In this document: in pieces, positions 1 to 8,622 of the stretch | Numbering within the stretch: position 1 is the first letter of the stretch | Layout of the letters: every line of letters starts with the position of its first letter | DNA from: Mycobacterium spongiae | GTDB lineage: Bacteria; Actinomycetota; Actinomycetes; Mycobacteriales; Mycobacteriaceae | Length of the DNA: 64,000 bases | Direction of reading: 5' to 3' | Assembly: GCF_018278905.1 (NCBI RefSeq) | Contig: NZ_CP046600.1 | Location: 1,550,001-1,614,000 of the forward strand | Notes under the pieces: generated by a model | Databases searched by the model: none | What the model was told of the DNA's origin: nothing | Seen by the model: the letters and a program-made list of their open reading frames with translations, nothing else | Made by a program: the position numbers and the translations under genes

Positions 1-827
1 TGCTCTTGCAGGTCTGCAAACGGCGGAGCGTTGTCGTCGGCCCACGTCCTACCGCCGGGAATGTAGAAGCCTGATGGCCCGGCCGGACCCTTTCCGGGGA
101 GACCTTCCATCGAGCGGTGGCCCGTCCGTGGCGGAGGTGGGTTCTTTCCCACGTAGGGCGGCGGGACTACGTTTTCCCAATAACCAAACCGCTCGTCGCC
201 GACCAAGGGGTTTCTCGGGTCAATAGGCATCTGGGGACTGGGGCTGGCCGGAGGGTCACCGCCCTGATTATTGAAGTCGACGAGCTGAACTCCACGATTA
301 TCCGCGTCCGAGTCTGGGGAAAATTCGGCGTTGCCTAGACCGGCGGTAGTGGCATTTAGTTGGCCCGCAACGTTGTGCTCTGCCCCCTCGAGTTGTGCGG
401 CGCGTAGGCGTATGTCAGCGGCGAATGCTTGAGCTTGGGTTTGGCGGGCAGCTCGTTCTGCCGCTGTCCGGCTGGTGTGGGTATCGGTGACCGAGAGGTC
501 TTCTCCGACGTTGAAGCCTTCATTCTCGGCGTCTTCTATGGCGTAAAGCACCCGCCGCTGCGCTGCGGCGATGTCGCTGGCGCCGTGGCGCGCAATCCCG
601 GCTGCATGACGCAGCTGGTCGGCTTTGCCGCTAACGATGGACAGGTCGGTGCTGGTTCGCTGCCTCAGCCCGTCACCTCCAGCGCCCTTCCACGCGATGG
701 TGTGGGACTTATTCCGCATTCGGAGGAACACGTCCTCCCACTGATCGGCGGTCTTGTTCCAATAGCTCGCTGCATTGACCAGGTGCTCGGTGCCCCATGC
801 TCGAATCTGCGACAGGGTTAGTGGCAT
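1..827 (-). CDS. WXG-motif ESX-substrate-like protein, 3' end cut off by the window
   Basis: An uninterrupted minus-strand frame of 275 codons starts at the ATG at 827-825 and runs off the left edge. The N-terminus reads MPLTLSQIRAWGTEHLVNAA and is followed by a predicted helix, then AWKGAGGDGL, a WXG turn typical of the WXG100/ESX helical hairpin. A second helical stretch rich in Ala and Gln follows (residues about 60-150). The remainder is Pro/Gly-rich with PPPYVGKNPPPP, like the linkers of long mycobacterial ESX-associated proteins of the Rv0026/Rv2082 kind (recollection). Secretion by a type VII system is inferred. The C-terminal domain, where any toxin or enzyme would sit, is outside the window. 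The upstream gene is its degraded small partner. Confidence 0.7.
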   Translation of the reverse strand, partial: MPLTLSQIRAWGTEHLVNAASYWNKTADQWEDVFLRMRNKSHTIAWKGAGGDGLRQRTSTDLSIVSGKADQLRHAAGIARHGASDIAAAQRRVLYAIEDAENEGFNVGEDLSVTDTHTSRTAAERAARQTQAQAFAADIRLRAAQLEGAEHNVAGQLNATTAGLGNAEFSPDSDADNRGVQLVDFNNQGGDPPASPSPQMPIDPRNPLVGDERFGYWENVVPPPYVGKNPPPPRTGHRSMEGLPGKGPAGPSGFYIPGGRTWADDNAPPFADLQE

Positions 828-979
828 CTAGACCACCCTCATCGGCTTCGCCCGGTGGATTGAGACGGCTGGCCCGACGCCGGTGCCGCTCCTGTGGTGA
901 GTTGGGCGCTGAGTCCCTGCCACTGACGTGCCGCAACTCCGAGCTCGCCAAGGTCGACCTGCAGTTCATCTGATCCCAC
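828..979 (-). pseudogene. degraded small ESX-like partner gene
   Basis: A GTG at 979-977 opens a short frame beginning VGSDELQVDLGELGVAARQW, then LSAQLTTGAAPASGQP. This resembles the N-terminus of the roughly 100-residue proteins that precede Rv0026-like genes in mycobacteria (Rv0025 type, recollection). The frame stops at 841-839 after 46 residues. Another frame gives MRVV followed by a stop that directly abuts the next ATG, as expected for the intact gene's end. The simplest reading is an internal deletion of about half the gene with a frameshift. A genuinely short ORF is possible but less likely. Confidence 0.5.
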
Positions 980-1200
980 CTGGGCGAGTTTAAGCCGAGA
1001 CCCGAAAGGGTGGTATTCGCCCTGGAAGGGTCGCTTGATACTTCAGGCGGTGCGCCAGCAGGCCGGCAAGCCCTCGATATTCAAGCCTGGATCGAGACTT
1101 TCAGCACAGGCCGCTCTCTGCCCCGGCTGGCCCGCCACACCCTTGTGGGGACCTTCCGAGGCAGACGTCCGTCAGCGGACACCAGCACCGCTGAACCGAC

Positions 1201-1575
1201 TTATATGCCGACAAAGTCGCCAGTAATGAACTTCGACATCAGCTGGGGACAGTAGATCGATATTGCGGTGCGGGTGAACAACCGGGCCATCAGCGGCGAC
1301 ATGCCGCTGTTGCTCATGTTTACCGCAATGGCAGACATATCTGCGCCCTGCTTGGCCATCATCGGGCAGACCGACTTCCCCAGTGATGTGGCCGCCAGCG
1401 GATCTGAAAACGGAATGCCGGCAAGACCCAGGGCGCCCAGGAATAGCCGGTCGCTGGTATCGGCGTTCGCCGGCGCAACGGACAGCGCGGCAGCACCAAT
1501 CAGGCTGGCCAACAGCATCACTGCTTGACGGGTCACGCGCGATTTTCGCCTGTTGTACGTCATTTGCGTGGTCAT
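1201..1575 (-). CDS. secreted DUF732 family protein
   Basis: This encodes 124 residues. The N-terminus has a basic stretch (RRKSR), a hydrophobic core (AVMLLASLIGAAALSVA) and an APANA-like signal peptidase site near residue 38, so it is predicted to be exported. The mature part has two conserved cysteines (SVCPMM and IYCPQL) about 46 residues apart, the usual DUF732 pattern in small mycobacterial exported proteins. Function of the family is unknown. The ATG at 1575 is preceded by a purine-rich GAAGAAGGGAAA stretch; the ATG four codons later is an alternative start. It stands alone on the minus strand. Confidence 0.75.
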   Translation of the reverse strand: MTTQMTYNRRKSRVTRQAVMLLASLIGAAALSVAPANADTSDRLFLGALGLAGIPFSDPLAATSLGKSVCPMMAKQGADMSAIAVNMSNSGMSPLMARLFTRTAISIYCPQLMSKFITGDFVGI

Positions 1576-1829
1576 TTTCCCTTCTTCGAGTTAGGTGAAG
1601 CGGCTGCGTGTATCACGTCAGCCGTGCAAACCGTCCTACACAACGGTCACGGTGACAGCACGCCGAAGTAACGGTCTGGCGCTCGGCCAACCTTGGCCTG
1701 GTAGAGGGCGTTTTGGCGGCGGGGTGGTGCTGCCTGTTCCCTGCCAACCAGACCAGGAGTTTTGTGAGTCCGGTAAGCTCGGCCGCTGACCTAGACTCCG
1801 TGGTTGGTGAGCGCAGACTGGGAGAGTCG

Positions 1830-1922
1830 ATGAGTACCAAATCGAAGCTCACTGTGGATCCGCGGGATCAATTCTGGTGGCCGCGCACCCATGTCCGGTC
1901 AGACGTCGAAACCAAGCCCTGA
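1830..1922 (+). CDS. possible 30-residue leader or small ORF
   Basis: An ATG at 1830 follows a plausible ribosome binding site (GGGAGA) and encodes a 30-residue peptide beginning MSTKSKLTVDPRDQFWWPRT. It stops three bases before the GTG start of the metallopeptidase gene, so it could be translationally coupled to it. I recognise no family. It lies in the 350-base gap between the DUF732 gene and the peptidase; the rest of that gap (1576-1829) shows nothing I can identify. Confidence 0.3.
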   Translation: MSTKSKLTVDPRDQFWWPRTHVRSDVETKP

Positions 1923-1925
1923 GCC

Positions 1926-2987
1926 GTGCGCGCGTTCAGGTGCCCAGAGTGCAGGCAGCCGGTCGGCTTCGAGGTGCAACGCTGCCTGGCGTGTGGGACG
2001 GCGGTGGGTTACCACTACCCATCACGCCAGATGCTCTCCGTCTCGGGGCGAGCGGGCGTGGTTGTCGACGAGCGTCAATGGGTGCGGTGTTCGCATTGGG
2101 AGCGCGGCTGTAACTGGCTCACCGCCGGTGACTGCGGAGGGGGACGGTGTTTTCCCGACAGCTTCGTCCGGCGGAGTCCGGCACCCGACGACAGTGAGGC
2201 GCTGGGTGAGCTCGACAACACGTTGAAGGCGTTGCGACGGTTGATTTTCCAGCTGATGGACCTGGGACTGCCGGTCCGGCCGTACTACCAAGCCGAGGAC
2301 GGACTGGCGTTCGATCTGCTGTCGAGTAAATCGTTGGGCGGCCCAGTGATGATCGGACACGCAAACGGAGTGATCACCATCGATCTGGACGAGTCGGTCG
2401 AGCTCTACCGGGAGCGACTCCGAATCCGCCTCAAAGAGCCGTACCGCACCATGCTGGGTCACTTCCGACACGAGGTCGGTCACTATTACGAGATGATTCT
2501 CGTCCAAGACACGCCACTGGCCGAGCACGCGCGAGCGATGTTCGGCGATGAGCGCGAGGACTACCAGGCCGCGCTGCAACGCCACTACAGCGGCGTTGTC
2601 CCGCCAGACTGGCAATCGACCTATATCTCGGAGTATGCGACCGCGCACCCGTGGGAGGACTTCGCTGAGACCTTCGCACACTATTTGCACATCACGGGAA
2701 CCCTTGCCACAATTGCAGATTCGGGCCTCGTGTTGCAGGCCAACAGGGTCACGTGGGACCTGAAGGCAGAGATAGATGCCCGAGTGTCTTATGCCGATGC
2801 CACGATTGCCGACATCATCGGGGACTGGATGCCACTGTCGAGTGTGCTGAACCGCGTCAACCACTCCATGGGCCGCGATGATCTGTACCCGTTCTCGCTG
2901 CCGCCGCGAGTGGTCGACAAGCTCGGCTTCATCCATCAGGTGGTCACGACGACCGCCGTTGATCATGCTGCCGCTAGACAAGGTTGA
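1926..2987 (+). CDS. zinc-ribbon putative zinc metallopeptidase (Peptidase_Mx type)
   Basis: The protein has 353 residues. It opens with a four-cysteine zinc ribbon (CPEC near residue 6 and CLAC near residue 20). Around residues 182-189 it carries HEVGHYYE, an HExxHxxE zincin catalytic motif, and about 55 residues later HPWEDFAETFAHY, which probably completes the metal site. This matches the zinc-ribbon putative zinc-binding metallopeptidase family, whose substrates are unknown. No signal peptide is seen, so it is probably cytoplasmic. The GTG start is the only sensible start before the ribbon. The gene ends three bases before the glutaminase start, so the two are probably cotranscribed. Confidence 0.8.
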   Translation: MRAFRCPECRQPVGFEVQRCLACGTAVGYHYPSRQMLSVSGRAGVVVDERQWVRCSHWERGCNWLTAGDCGGGRCFPDSFVRRSPAPDDSEALGELDNTLKALRRLIFQLMDLGLPVRPYYQAEDGLAFDLLSSKSLGGPVMIGHANGVITIDLDESVELYRERLRIRLKEPYRTMLGHFRHEVGHYYEMILVQDTPLAEHARAMFGDEREDYQAALQRHYSGVVPPDWQSTYISEYATAHPWEDFAETFAHYLHITGTLATIADSGLVLQANRVTWDLKAEIDARVSYADATIADIIGDWMPLSSVLNRVNHSMGRDDLYPFSLPPRVVDKLGFIHQVVTTTAVDHAAARQG

Positions 2988-2990
2988 ACC

Positions 2991-3950
2991 ATGGCTCCTA
3001 GTGCTATCTCCACCGATCGGATCAAGAAGGCTGTTGTCGACGCGCACAAGAAGCACAAGAGCAAGAGGGGCGGCAAGAACGCCAGCTACATCCCGATCCT
3101 GGGCCAGGTGCCCTCGAAACTGTTCGGTGTCTGCGTCGCGACCGTGGACGGACAGATATTCACCGCCGGTGACGCACGGTACGAATTTGCGCTGGAATCG
3201 ATCTCGAAGGTGTTCACGCTCGGGTTGGTGATCGAACAGCGTGGCCCCGAGCAGTTCCGCGGCAAGGTCGGCGTGGACCCGACCGGTCATCCCTTCAACT
3301 CGGTGTTGGCCCTGGAGCTCCACAATGACAAACCGATGTCGCCACTGGTCAACGCCGGCGCCATATCGACTATCAGCCTGGTGGAGGCCATCGACGCCGA
3401 GGACCGCTGGCGCCAGATCCTAGGAGTGCAAGGCGATTTCGCCGGGCGTCCGATCTCGATGAGCGAAGCAATCAATGCCTCGGAGCAAGCCACCAACTTC
3501 CGGAATCGCGCAATCGCCTGGCTGCTGCGCGACGGGGGATACATCTACTGCGATCCGATGGAAGCCTGCGACATTTACACGCGGCAGTGCTCGACGTTGG
3601 TCACGACAGTGGATCTGGCGGTGATGGGGGCGACGCTGGCAAACGGCGGGTCCAACCCGCTCACCGGTACGAAGGTCATCGCGCGCGCCAACGTTGCCCA
3701 CGTGCTGGCCCAGATGGCGATGGAAGGCGTGTACACGCGCTCCGGCGACTGGGCCTACACCGTGGGATTGCCGGCCAAGAGCGGCGTCGGAGGTGGGCTG
3801 GTCGCCGTGGCGCCGGGTCAGCTGGCGATCGCAGCGTTCTCGCCGCCGTTGGACGAGGCAGGTAACAGCGTGCGGGCGCAGGCCGCGGTGGCGCAGATCG
3901 CGCACACTCTGCAACTCGGGCTGTTCAACGTCCCGCCCCGCAACGAATAG
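2991..3950 (+). CDS. glsA: glutaminase
   Basis: This 319-residue protein matches the serine-dependent glutaminase family (usually about 305-330 residues), which hydrolyses L-glutamine to glutamate and ammonia. The beta-lactamase-like catalytic SxxK is visible in FALESISKVFTLG (residues about 63-75). Other family motifs are PLVNAGAIS, TTVDLAVMGATLANGG and the C-terminal loop PAKSGVGGGLVAV. The extra basic N-terminus (KKAVVDAHKKHKSKRGG) is normal for the family. It follows the metallopeptidase with a 3-base gap. Glutaminase is, as far as I recall, absent from M. tuberculosis, so this pair is an accessory feature. Confidence 0.93.
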   Translation: MAPSAISTDRIKKAVVDAHKKHKSKRGGKNASYIPILGQVPSKLFGVCVATVDGQIFTAGDARYEFALESISKVFTLGLVIEQRGPEQFRGKVGVDPTGHPFNSVLALELHNDKPMSPLVNAGAISTISLVEAIDAEDRWRQILGVQGDFAGRPISMSEAINASEQATNFRNRAIAWLLRDGGYIYCDPMEACDIYTRQCSTLVTTVDLAVMGATLANGGSNPLTGTKVIARANVAHVLAQMAMEGVYTRSGDWAYTVGLPAKSGVGGGLVAVAPGQLAIAAFSPPLDEAGNSVRAQAAVAQIAHTLQLGLFNVPPRNE

Positions 3951-3973
3951 CAGCGCGCCGCTAGCCGCCAAGC

Positions 3974-4007
3974 CAACAATCATGTACCATTTGGTACATG
4001 ATTGTTG
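3974..4007. promoter_or_regulatory. 34-bp palindromic operator over a probable leaderless promoter
   Basis: Two 16-base arms, CAACAATCATGTACCA and its exact reverse complement, flank a central TT. The palindrome covers the ATG of the SRPBCC gene at 3998. A -10-like TACCAT (3985-3990) lies seven bases before that ATG, consistent with leaderless transcription. A TetR gene is the second gene of the unit, so autoregulation by that TetR is the natural inference. Confidence 0.7.
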
Positions 4008-4444
4008 AGAGCCACGTCACCATAGACGCGCCGCCGACCCTGGTGTGGGAGGTGTTCACCGATGTTGAGCGCTGGCCCGAATGGACCGCCTCAGTCACCC
4101 GGCTGGTAGCCCTCGACGGAGCCGGCATCGCGGTGGGGAGACGCTTCCGGATCAAACAGCCCAAGATGCCCCCGCTTATTTGGGAGGTGACGGACCTCGT
4201 CCCCGAAGGGTCGTGGACCTGGGCGCAACGTTCCCCCGGCGGCACGACCCTGGCTCATCACACGCTGACGCCAATGGCCGATGGTCGGACGCTCGTGCGA
4301 CAGGAGCTCCACCAGCGGGGACCCGTCGGCGCAGTGATCGGCCGACTCATGCGCCGCACCACACGCCGCTACCTCGACATGGAGGCCCAAGGCCTCAAAG
4401 ACCGAAGCGAGCAACTGCGGCACGCCCTTGGCCCGCACACCTGA
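3998..4444 (+). CDS. SRPBCC (START/polyketide-cyclase-like) protein
   Basis: The 148-residue product starts MIVESHVTIDAPPTLVWEVF and continues VERWPEWTASV, the classic opening of SRPBCC ligand-binding proteins (beta strand, then the helix-grip with a WPEW motif). The remaining strands and the long C-terminal helix are present, so it looks complete. These proteins bind or process hydrophobic ligands; the ligand is unknown. The start is fixed by the -10 element and palindrome immediately upstream. It overlaps the downstream TetR gene by 17 bases, suggesting a regulator-and-sensor or regulator-and-detoxification pair. Confidence 0.85.
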   Translation: MIVESHVTIDAPPTLVWEVFTDVERWPEWTASVTRLVALDGAGIAVGRRFRIKQPKMPPLIWEVTDLVPEGSWTWAQRSPGGTTLAHHTLTPMADGRTLVRQELHQRGPVGAVIGRLMRRTTRRYLDMEAQGLKDRSEQLRHALGPHT

Positions 4445-4973
4445 CGTCACGCGACGCCGGCAGCTACTCGACGCACTCATCGAGGAGTTTGCGGCTGGCG
4501 GCGTCGGCGACCGGTCGCTGCGTGCCGTGGCGGCTGCGGTCGGCACCAGTCACCGCATGGTGCTGCACCACTTCGGGTCCCGTGACGAATTGCTGCTCGC
4601 AATCGTCGAGGAAGTCGAGCGCCGCCAAATGGCCATCCTGTCCGACGTGCCGACTGATCCGGCCGAGGGTTTCGCTGCAATGTGGGCTACCTTGCGCCAG
4701 CCTGATTTGCGGCCCTTCGAGCGCCTCTTCTTCGAGTGCTACTCCCGTGGAGTGCAGGGCGAGGAGCCCTTCGCGCGCATGGTGCCCGGTGCCGTGGATT
4801 TGTGGCTGTCCCAGGTGCACGCGGCGGCAGGCGGGACGAGCGACCCCGCGTTGGTGCGTCTGGGACTCGCCGTCACCCGCGGACTGTTGCTTGACCTGGT
4901 TGCCACCGACGACGACGCGGGCGTGACGTCGGCGGCGCAGGCCTTTGTGGATCTGGTTCGACGAACACGCTGA
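4428..4973 (+). CDS. TetR/AcrR family transcriptional regulator
   Basis: The 181-residue protein has a TetR N-terminal helix-turn-helix: LLDALIEEFAAGGVGDRSLR followed by AVAAAVGTSHRMVLHHFGSR and DELLLAIVEEVE. The C-terminal ligand domain is divergent, as usual. The start used is a TTG at 4428, inside the 3' end of the SRPBCC gene, so it is translationally coupled. The 34-bp palindrome at the promoter of this two-gene unit is its probable binding site. Confidence 0.85.
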   Translation: MARTPDVTRRRQLLDALIEEFAAGGVGDRSLRAVAAAVGTSHRMVLHHFGSRDELLLAIVEEVERRQMAILSDVPTDPAEGFAAMWATLRQPDLRPFERLFFECYSRGVQGEEPFARMVPGAVDLWLSQVHAAAGGTSDPALVRLGLAVTRGLLLDLVATDDDAGVTSAAQAFVDLVRRTR

Positions 4974-4980
4974 CTGGCTG

Positions 4981-5847
4981 CTACGCGGGCTCAGCGGCCT
5001 CGATCAACAGCGTCGGCACGCCGCACGTACCGCTTTTTACGGTGGCCACGCGGGTGCCGGGCTTGTGTCCTGGGCGGACCTCGGAGACGTCGAGCCCGGC
5101 TGCCGCTAGCCGTGTTCGCGCGGCATCGGCGCTCGGAACGTTCCAGGAGAGCCCCCAGATCTGATCGGTTCGGGCCGGGAGCTGGGCGTCGCGCAGTGGC
5201 TGCGCGATCTCGACCGTGACTGCGCCCACCCGCAGGAACACGAGTCGCATGGCCCAGTCCGGAAAGTTGCGGTCGAGCGCGAGACGCAGACCGAGCCCCT
5301 CGTGGTAGAGCGCGATTGCGGCATCCGCGTCAGACGTGTGAACCACCACGTGATCGATGCCGCTAACAATCGCGTCCTTGGATCCGACTGGTTGCGCCTC
5401 GGGCAGGCGATCCGGCGACTCGTGCTCAATCGCGATCATCAGCACCCCGCGGGTGCGAGTATCCGGTAGCAGCACACTGCGCCAGCGCCGGACCTGCCCT
5501 GTGTCGGTGTCGCGGCCCAGACCGGGTGCCACGGGCGACGGCTCAAGGCCGTTCGCGGCCAGTTGGGCGTGCGCAGTGTCGAGATCGGAGGTGGCGAACG
5601 CCAGCCCCATGGGGCCTTCGCCTCGTCGATCCAACTGCGTAGCGACCGTGCGCCCCAGGGGGCCATCGCCATACGGTGTGATCAGTTCGATGTAGGTGTT
5701 GTTCAGCCGGAACAGTACGTTCGCCGTGCCCCAGCCGGGATGATCCCCGCGCCACGAGGGGCTCCGGGATAGCAGCGTGGCGTAGTGGCGGGTGGCGTCC
5801 TCGAGGTCGCGCACGGCGAGAATCACGTGGTCGAGTGCGTCGAACAC
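4981..5847 (-). CDS. VOC (glyoxalase/bleomycin-resistance) superfamily protein, two domains
   Basis: The 288-residue protein contains two vicinal-oxygen-chelate modules. The first starts FDALDHVILAVRDLEDATRHY and the second GIDHVVVHTSDADAAIALYH (about residue 164). Each begins with the metal-ligand histidine of the VOC fold, and the first module ends with YIELITPYG. Family members are lyases, dioxygenases or drug-binding proteins; the specific reaction cannot be named. A GTG at 5847 starts the gene. It is convergent with the TetR gene (7 bases apart) and divergent from the PE-lipase across about 200 bases. Confidence 0.8.
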   Translation of the reverse strand: MFDALDHVILAVRDLEDATRHYATLLSRSPSWRGDHPGWGTANVLFRLNNTYIELITPYGDGPLGRTVATQLDRRGEGPMGLAFATSDLDTAHAQLAANGLEPSPVAPGLGRDTDTGQVRRWRSVLLPDTRTRGVLMIAIEHESPDRLPEAQPVGSKDAIVSGIDHVVVHTSDADAAIALYHEGLGLRLALDRNFPDWAMRLVFLRVGAVTVEIAQPLRDAQLPARTDQIWGLSWNVPSADAARTRLAAAGLDVSEVRPGHKPGTRVATVKSGTCGVPTLLIEAAEPA

Positions 5848-6046
5848 GTACTCAGCATGGCTGATGCTCTACGCCAACTCGCTGAGACCCGGATGATGAT
5901 GGTGCATCCGTCTGAAATCTCAGATCTCGGAGATTTGAGGAAAATTGCTGTACGAGCCGGCGGTGGGGGCTTAAGCTCCGGCTACTCGGCGATGGGTAGT
6001 GGCCGGGCAACTCGAGGGGTTGCCCCGAGCTGGTGGGAGCTGTGCG

Positions 6047-7447
6047 GTGTCTTATGTTGTTGCGCTGCCGGAGATGATGTCCGCCGCGGTTACGGACGTG
6101 GCCTCAATTGGTTCGCTGGTCGCGACCGCAAACCAGGGCATTGCAGGTGCGACCACGGGGGTGGTGGCTGCTGCCGAGGACGAGGTGTCAGCGGCGATCG
6201 CGGCCTTTTTTTCCGCCCACGGCCAGGGCTATCAAGCCGTTAGCGCGCAGGCGGCGGTTTTTCACGGGCAGTTCGTGCAGGCATTGACCCGCGCGTCTGG
6301 GGCCTATGCCGCAGCCGAGGTAGCCAACGCATCGCTTCTGCAGGCCGAGTTCGCCACGACCATGGGGACCGGTGTCGCCGTCGTTCAACAGGAGATTCAG
6401 CAGACTTCCACGGCGCTGGCCTCCGGCTTCACCCGGGCGTTCGGCACCGTCTTCACCGAAATCTTCGGGGCGCCGGCGGCTCCGGCGTTCCCGGCAACGC
6501 AGACAGGGACCTTCACCGGCCTACCGTCACTGCCCACCAGACTTGAAATCGCTGCACTGTGGCCGGTGAAATCCCTGTTGGGTGTGTCCGGACTCGAATC
6601 TCAACTTTCGATTCCAAGTTCGCCACTCTTGGCGCTGCTTGCTAGCGACGTCCCGCCGCTGTCATGGTTTCTCGGCAACTCCCCGCCGCCGTTGTTGAAT
6701 TTGCTGCTGGGACAAACGGTCCAGTACACGAGTCATGACGGGATGAGTGTCGTCCACATCACGCCGGCCAATCCAACCGGCGAACAGGTGGTCGCCATTC
6801 ACGGTGGCGCGTTCGTCTTGCCGCCCTCAATCGTGCACTGGCTCAACTACTCGGTGATGGCCCATCAGACCGGCGCGACCGTGCAAGTGCCGATTTACCC
6901 GTTGCTGCAGGAAGGCGGAACCGCCGCAACGGTGGTCCCGGCAATGGCTGACCTCATCTCCACGCAGATCGGTCTACACGGGGCCTCGAACGTCAGCGTG
7001 ACCGGTGACTCCGCGGGCGGCAACCTTGCACTGGCTTCCGTCCAATACATCGTTGACCAGGCTGCCCCGGTGCCGTCGTCGGTGGTTCTGGTGTCTCCGT
7101 GGCTAGATCTCGGAATGACCAATCCAAATATTGCGTTCGTCCAGGATCCGCTGCTCCCGTTTGGTCCTGCGGTACAGATCGGCAAGGTGTGGGCAGGCAA
7201 TCTGCCGGTCAACGACCCGGTGGTGAGTCCGCTGTTCGGCACCCTCAGCGGGCTCCCGCCGACGTATGTTTACTCGGGCAACCTCGACATACTCTCGCCC
7301 GACGTATTCGTCCTCCAGCAAGCGGCTGCGCTCGCCGGGGCCCCGGTCAACTTCGTTCTGGCTAACGGCCAAATACACGTCTGGATCCTGCTCACCCTCG
7401 ACGGCTTCCGATACCTCCCGCAGATCTACCAGCAACTCGGCATTTGA
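6047..7447 (+). CDS. lipY: PE-domain triacylglycerol lipase, LipY type
   Basis: Starting at GTG 6047 (GGGAG about 9 bases upstream) the protein has 466 residues. Residues 1 to about 95 form a PE domain ([20 protein letters not shown]) ending in the YxxxE signal YAAAEV used for ESX-5 export. After a linker a hormone-sensitive-lipase-like alpha/beta hydrolase follows: oxyanion motif IHGGAF, nucleophile elbow GDSAGG, acid region SGNLDIL and catalytic histidine in GQIHVW. LipY hydrolyses stored or host triacylglycerol at the cell surface. An in-frame upstream ATG (5999) would precede the PE domain with unrelated residues and is rejected. It may be a paralogue, since identity with LipY is judged from memory. 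Confidence 0.78.
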   Translation: MSYVVALPEMMSAAVTDVASIGSLVATANQGIAGATTGVVAAAEDEVSAAIAAFFSAHGQGYQAVSAQAAVFHGQFVQALTRASGAYAAAEVANASLLQAEFATTMGTGVAVVQQEIQQTSTALASGFTRAFGTVFTEIFGAPAAPAFPATQTGTFTGLPSLPTRLEIAALWPVKSLLGVSGLESQLSIPSSPLLALLASDVPPLSWFLGNSPPPLLNLLLGQTVQYTSHDGMSVVHITPANPTGEQVVAIHGGAFVLPPSIVHWLNYSVMAHQTGATVQVPIYPLLQEGGTAATVVPAMADLISTQIGLHGASNVSVTGDSAGGNLALASVQYIVDQAAPVPSSVVLVSPWLDLGMTNPNIAFVQDPLLPFGPAVQIGKVWAGNLPVNDPVVSPLFGTLSGLPPTYVYSGNLDILSPDVFVLQQAAALAGAPVNFVLANGQIHVWILLTLDGFRYLPQIYQQLGI

Positions 7448-7585
7448 CCGCGTTCTGAGACGGGGAACCCGCGATCCGCGCGCGTCAATTCGCGGCAATC
7501 GGCGCCCAGCCAGCGAAGATAGGGGCGGAACCCAAGCCGGAGCCGACGGTGTCGGCCCGCACACCGTATCGCTGAGGTGGAGCCT

Positions 7586-8608
7586 ATGGACGAGACAGAC
7601 AACGTCGTTGGCGACGGGGTAGGGATGCCGAAGGCGGACCGCACCCGGCCGAGGTACGGTGTCGCGCACCGAACCTGCGTGCTGCGGTGGGCTACGACTG
7701 TGACCGCCGCGATCACGTTGGGACTGGTCGCCTTCGGGGGACCGAGCAGGTTATGGACCGCCACAACGTCGGGCACGGTGCCCTCTGCAACGTGGGCGGT
7801 GACGCTGTCTCCGGTCGCCACCACGTACCCGGCACGGCCGATGCTGGCGGCGGACCCCGCCCGCCTGGCCGCCGACTTGAGCGCCGACGAGCAGGCGCTG
7901 CGCAATCCGTCGTCGTCGGGGGCCGTGCTGTTGGCGGCTGCGCGCCGCCAGCAGGTCGCCTACCGCGCCATCGGACGCCACCCCGAGTGGGATTCGATCG
8001 TGCGACCGAGAATTCCGCAACCGCTGCGCGAAACCTACGATCGCAACGTCAGCGCGCGTCGGCATCTCACCGCACTAAGCAAGGCAGATGTGCAGGACAC
8101 GTTGCCCGCATGGCGCATCGTCCCGCCGACGCGCGGCGACGCGTTGCTGGGTTACTACCGCAAGGCCGAGGCGGCGACTGGCGTCGGCTGGAACTATCTG
8201 GCTGCGATCAACATGGTCGAAACCGGCTTCGGCCGCATCGCTGGGGTGAGTACCGCCGGCGCGCAGGGTCCCATGCAGTTCTTGCCGTCGACGTTCGCCG
8301 AATACGGCGCCGGTGGCGACATTCGCTCGCCGCACGATGCCATCATGGCCGCCGGCCGCTACCTTGCCGCCAACGGTTTCGCCAACGATCATGACCATGC
8401 CATCTTCCGCTACAACAACTCGAGCCATTACGTTGCGGCGGTCAATGACTACGCGGCGGTGATGGCCAGCGATCCGGCAGCTTTGGCTGGCTACTACCGG
8501 TGGGACATCTACTACCTCACCAGCTCGGGTGATGTGCTTCTGCCGACCGGCTACGTCGCGACCCATCGGATCCCCGTCGCCGACTATGTGGCAACGCACC
8601 CGCAGTAG
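7586..8608 (+). CDS. membrane-anchored or secreted lytic transglycosylase (SLT fold)
   Basis: The protein has 340 residues from the ATG at 7586 (GAGGTGGAG immediately upstream; a GTG three codons earlier is the alternative). A hydrophobic segment at about residues 32-50 is a signal anchor. The C-terminal half is a soluble lytic transglycosylase domain: the catalytic glutamate lies in AAINMVETGFGRI, followed by STAGAQGPMQFLPSTFAEYG and RYNNSSHYVAAVNDYA. The enzyme would cleave peptidoglycan glycan strands to anhydro-muropeptides outside the membrane. It sits downstream of the PE-lipase by 138 bases and is probably independent. Confidence 0.85.
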   Translation: MDETDNVVGDGVGMPKADRTRPRYGVAHRTCVLRWATTVTAAITLGLVAFGGPSRLWTATTSGTVPSATWAVTLSPVATTYPARPMLAADPARLAADLSADEQALRNPSSSGAVLLAAARRQQVAYRAIGRHPEWDSIVRPRIPQPLRETYDRNVSARRHLTALSKADVQDTLPAWRIVPPTRGDALLGYYRKAEAATGVGWNYLAAINMVETGFGRIAGVSTAGAQGPMQFLPSTFAEYGAGGDIRSPHDAIMAAGRYLAANGFANDHDHAIFRYNNSSHYVAAVNDYAAVMASDPAALAGYYRWDIYYLTSSGDVLLPTGYVATHRIPVADYVATHPQ

Positions 8609-8622
8609 GTGAGAGGGGCTAG

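Noticed and set aside
2022..3323. Minus-strand frame of 433 codons over the metallopeptidase and glutaminase genes
   Set aside because: It reads antisense through genes with clear HExxH and SxxK motifs and shows no domain pattern; GC-rich DNA makes long antisense frames common.
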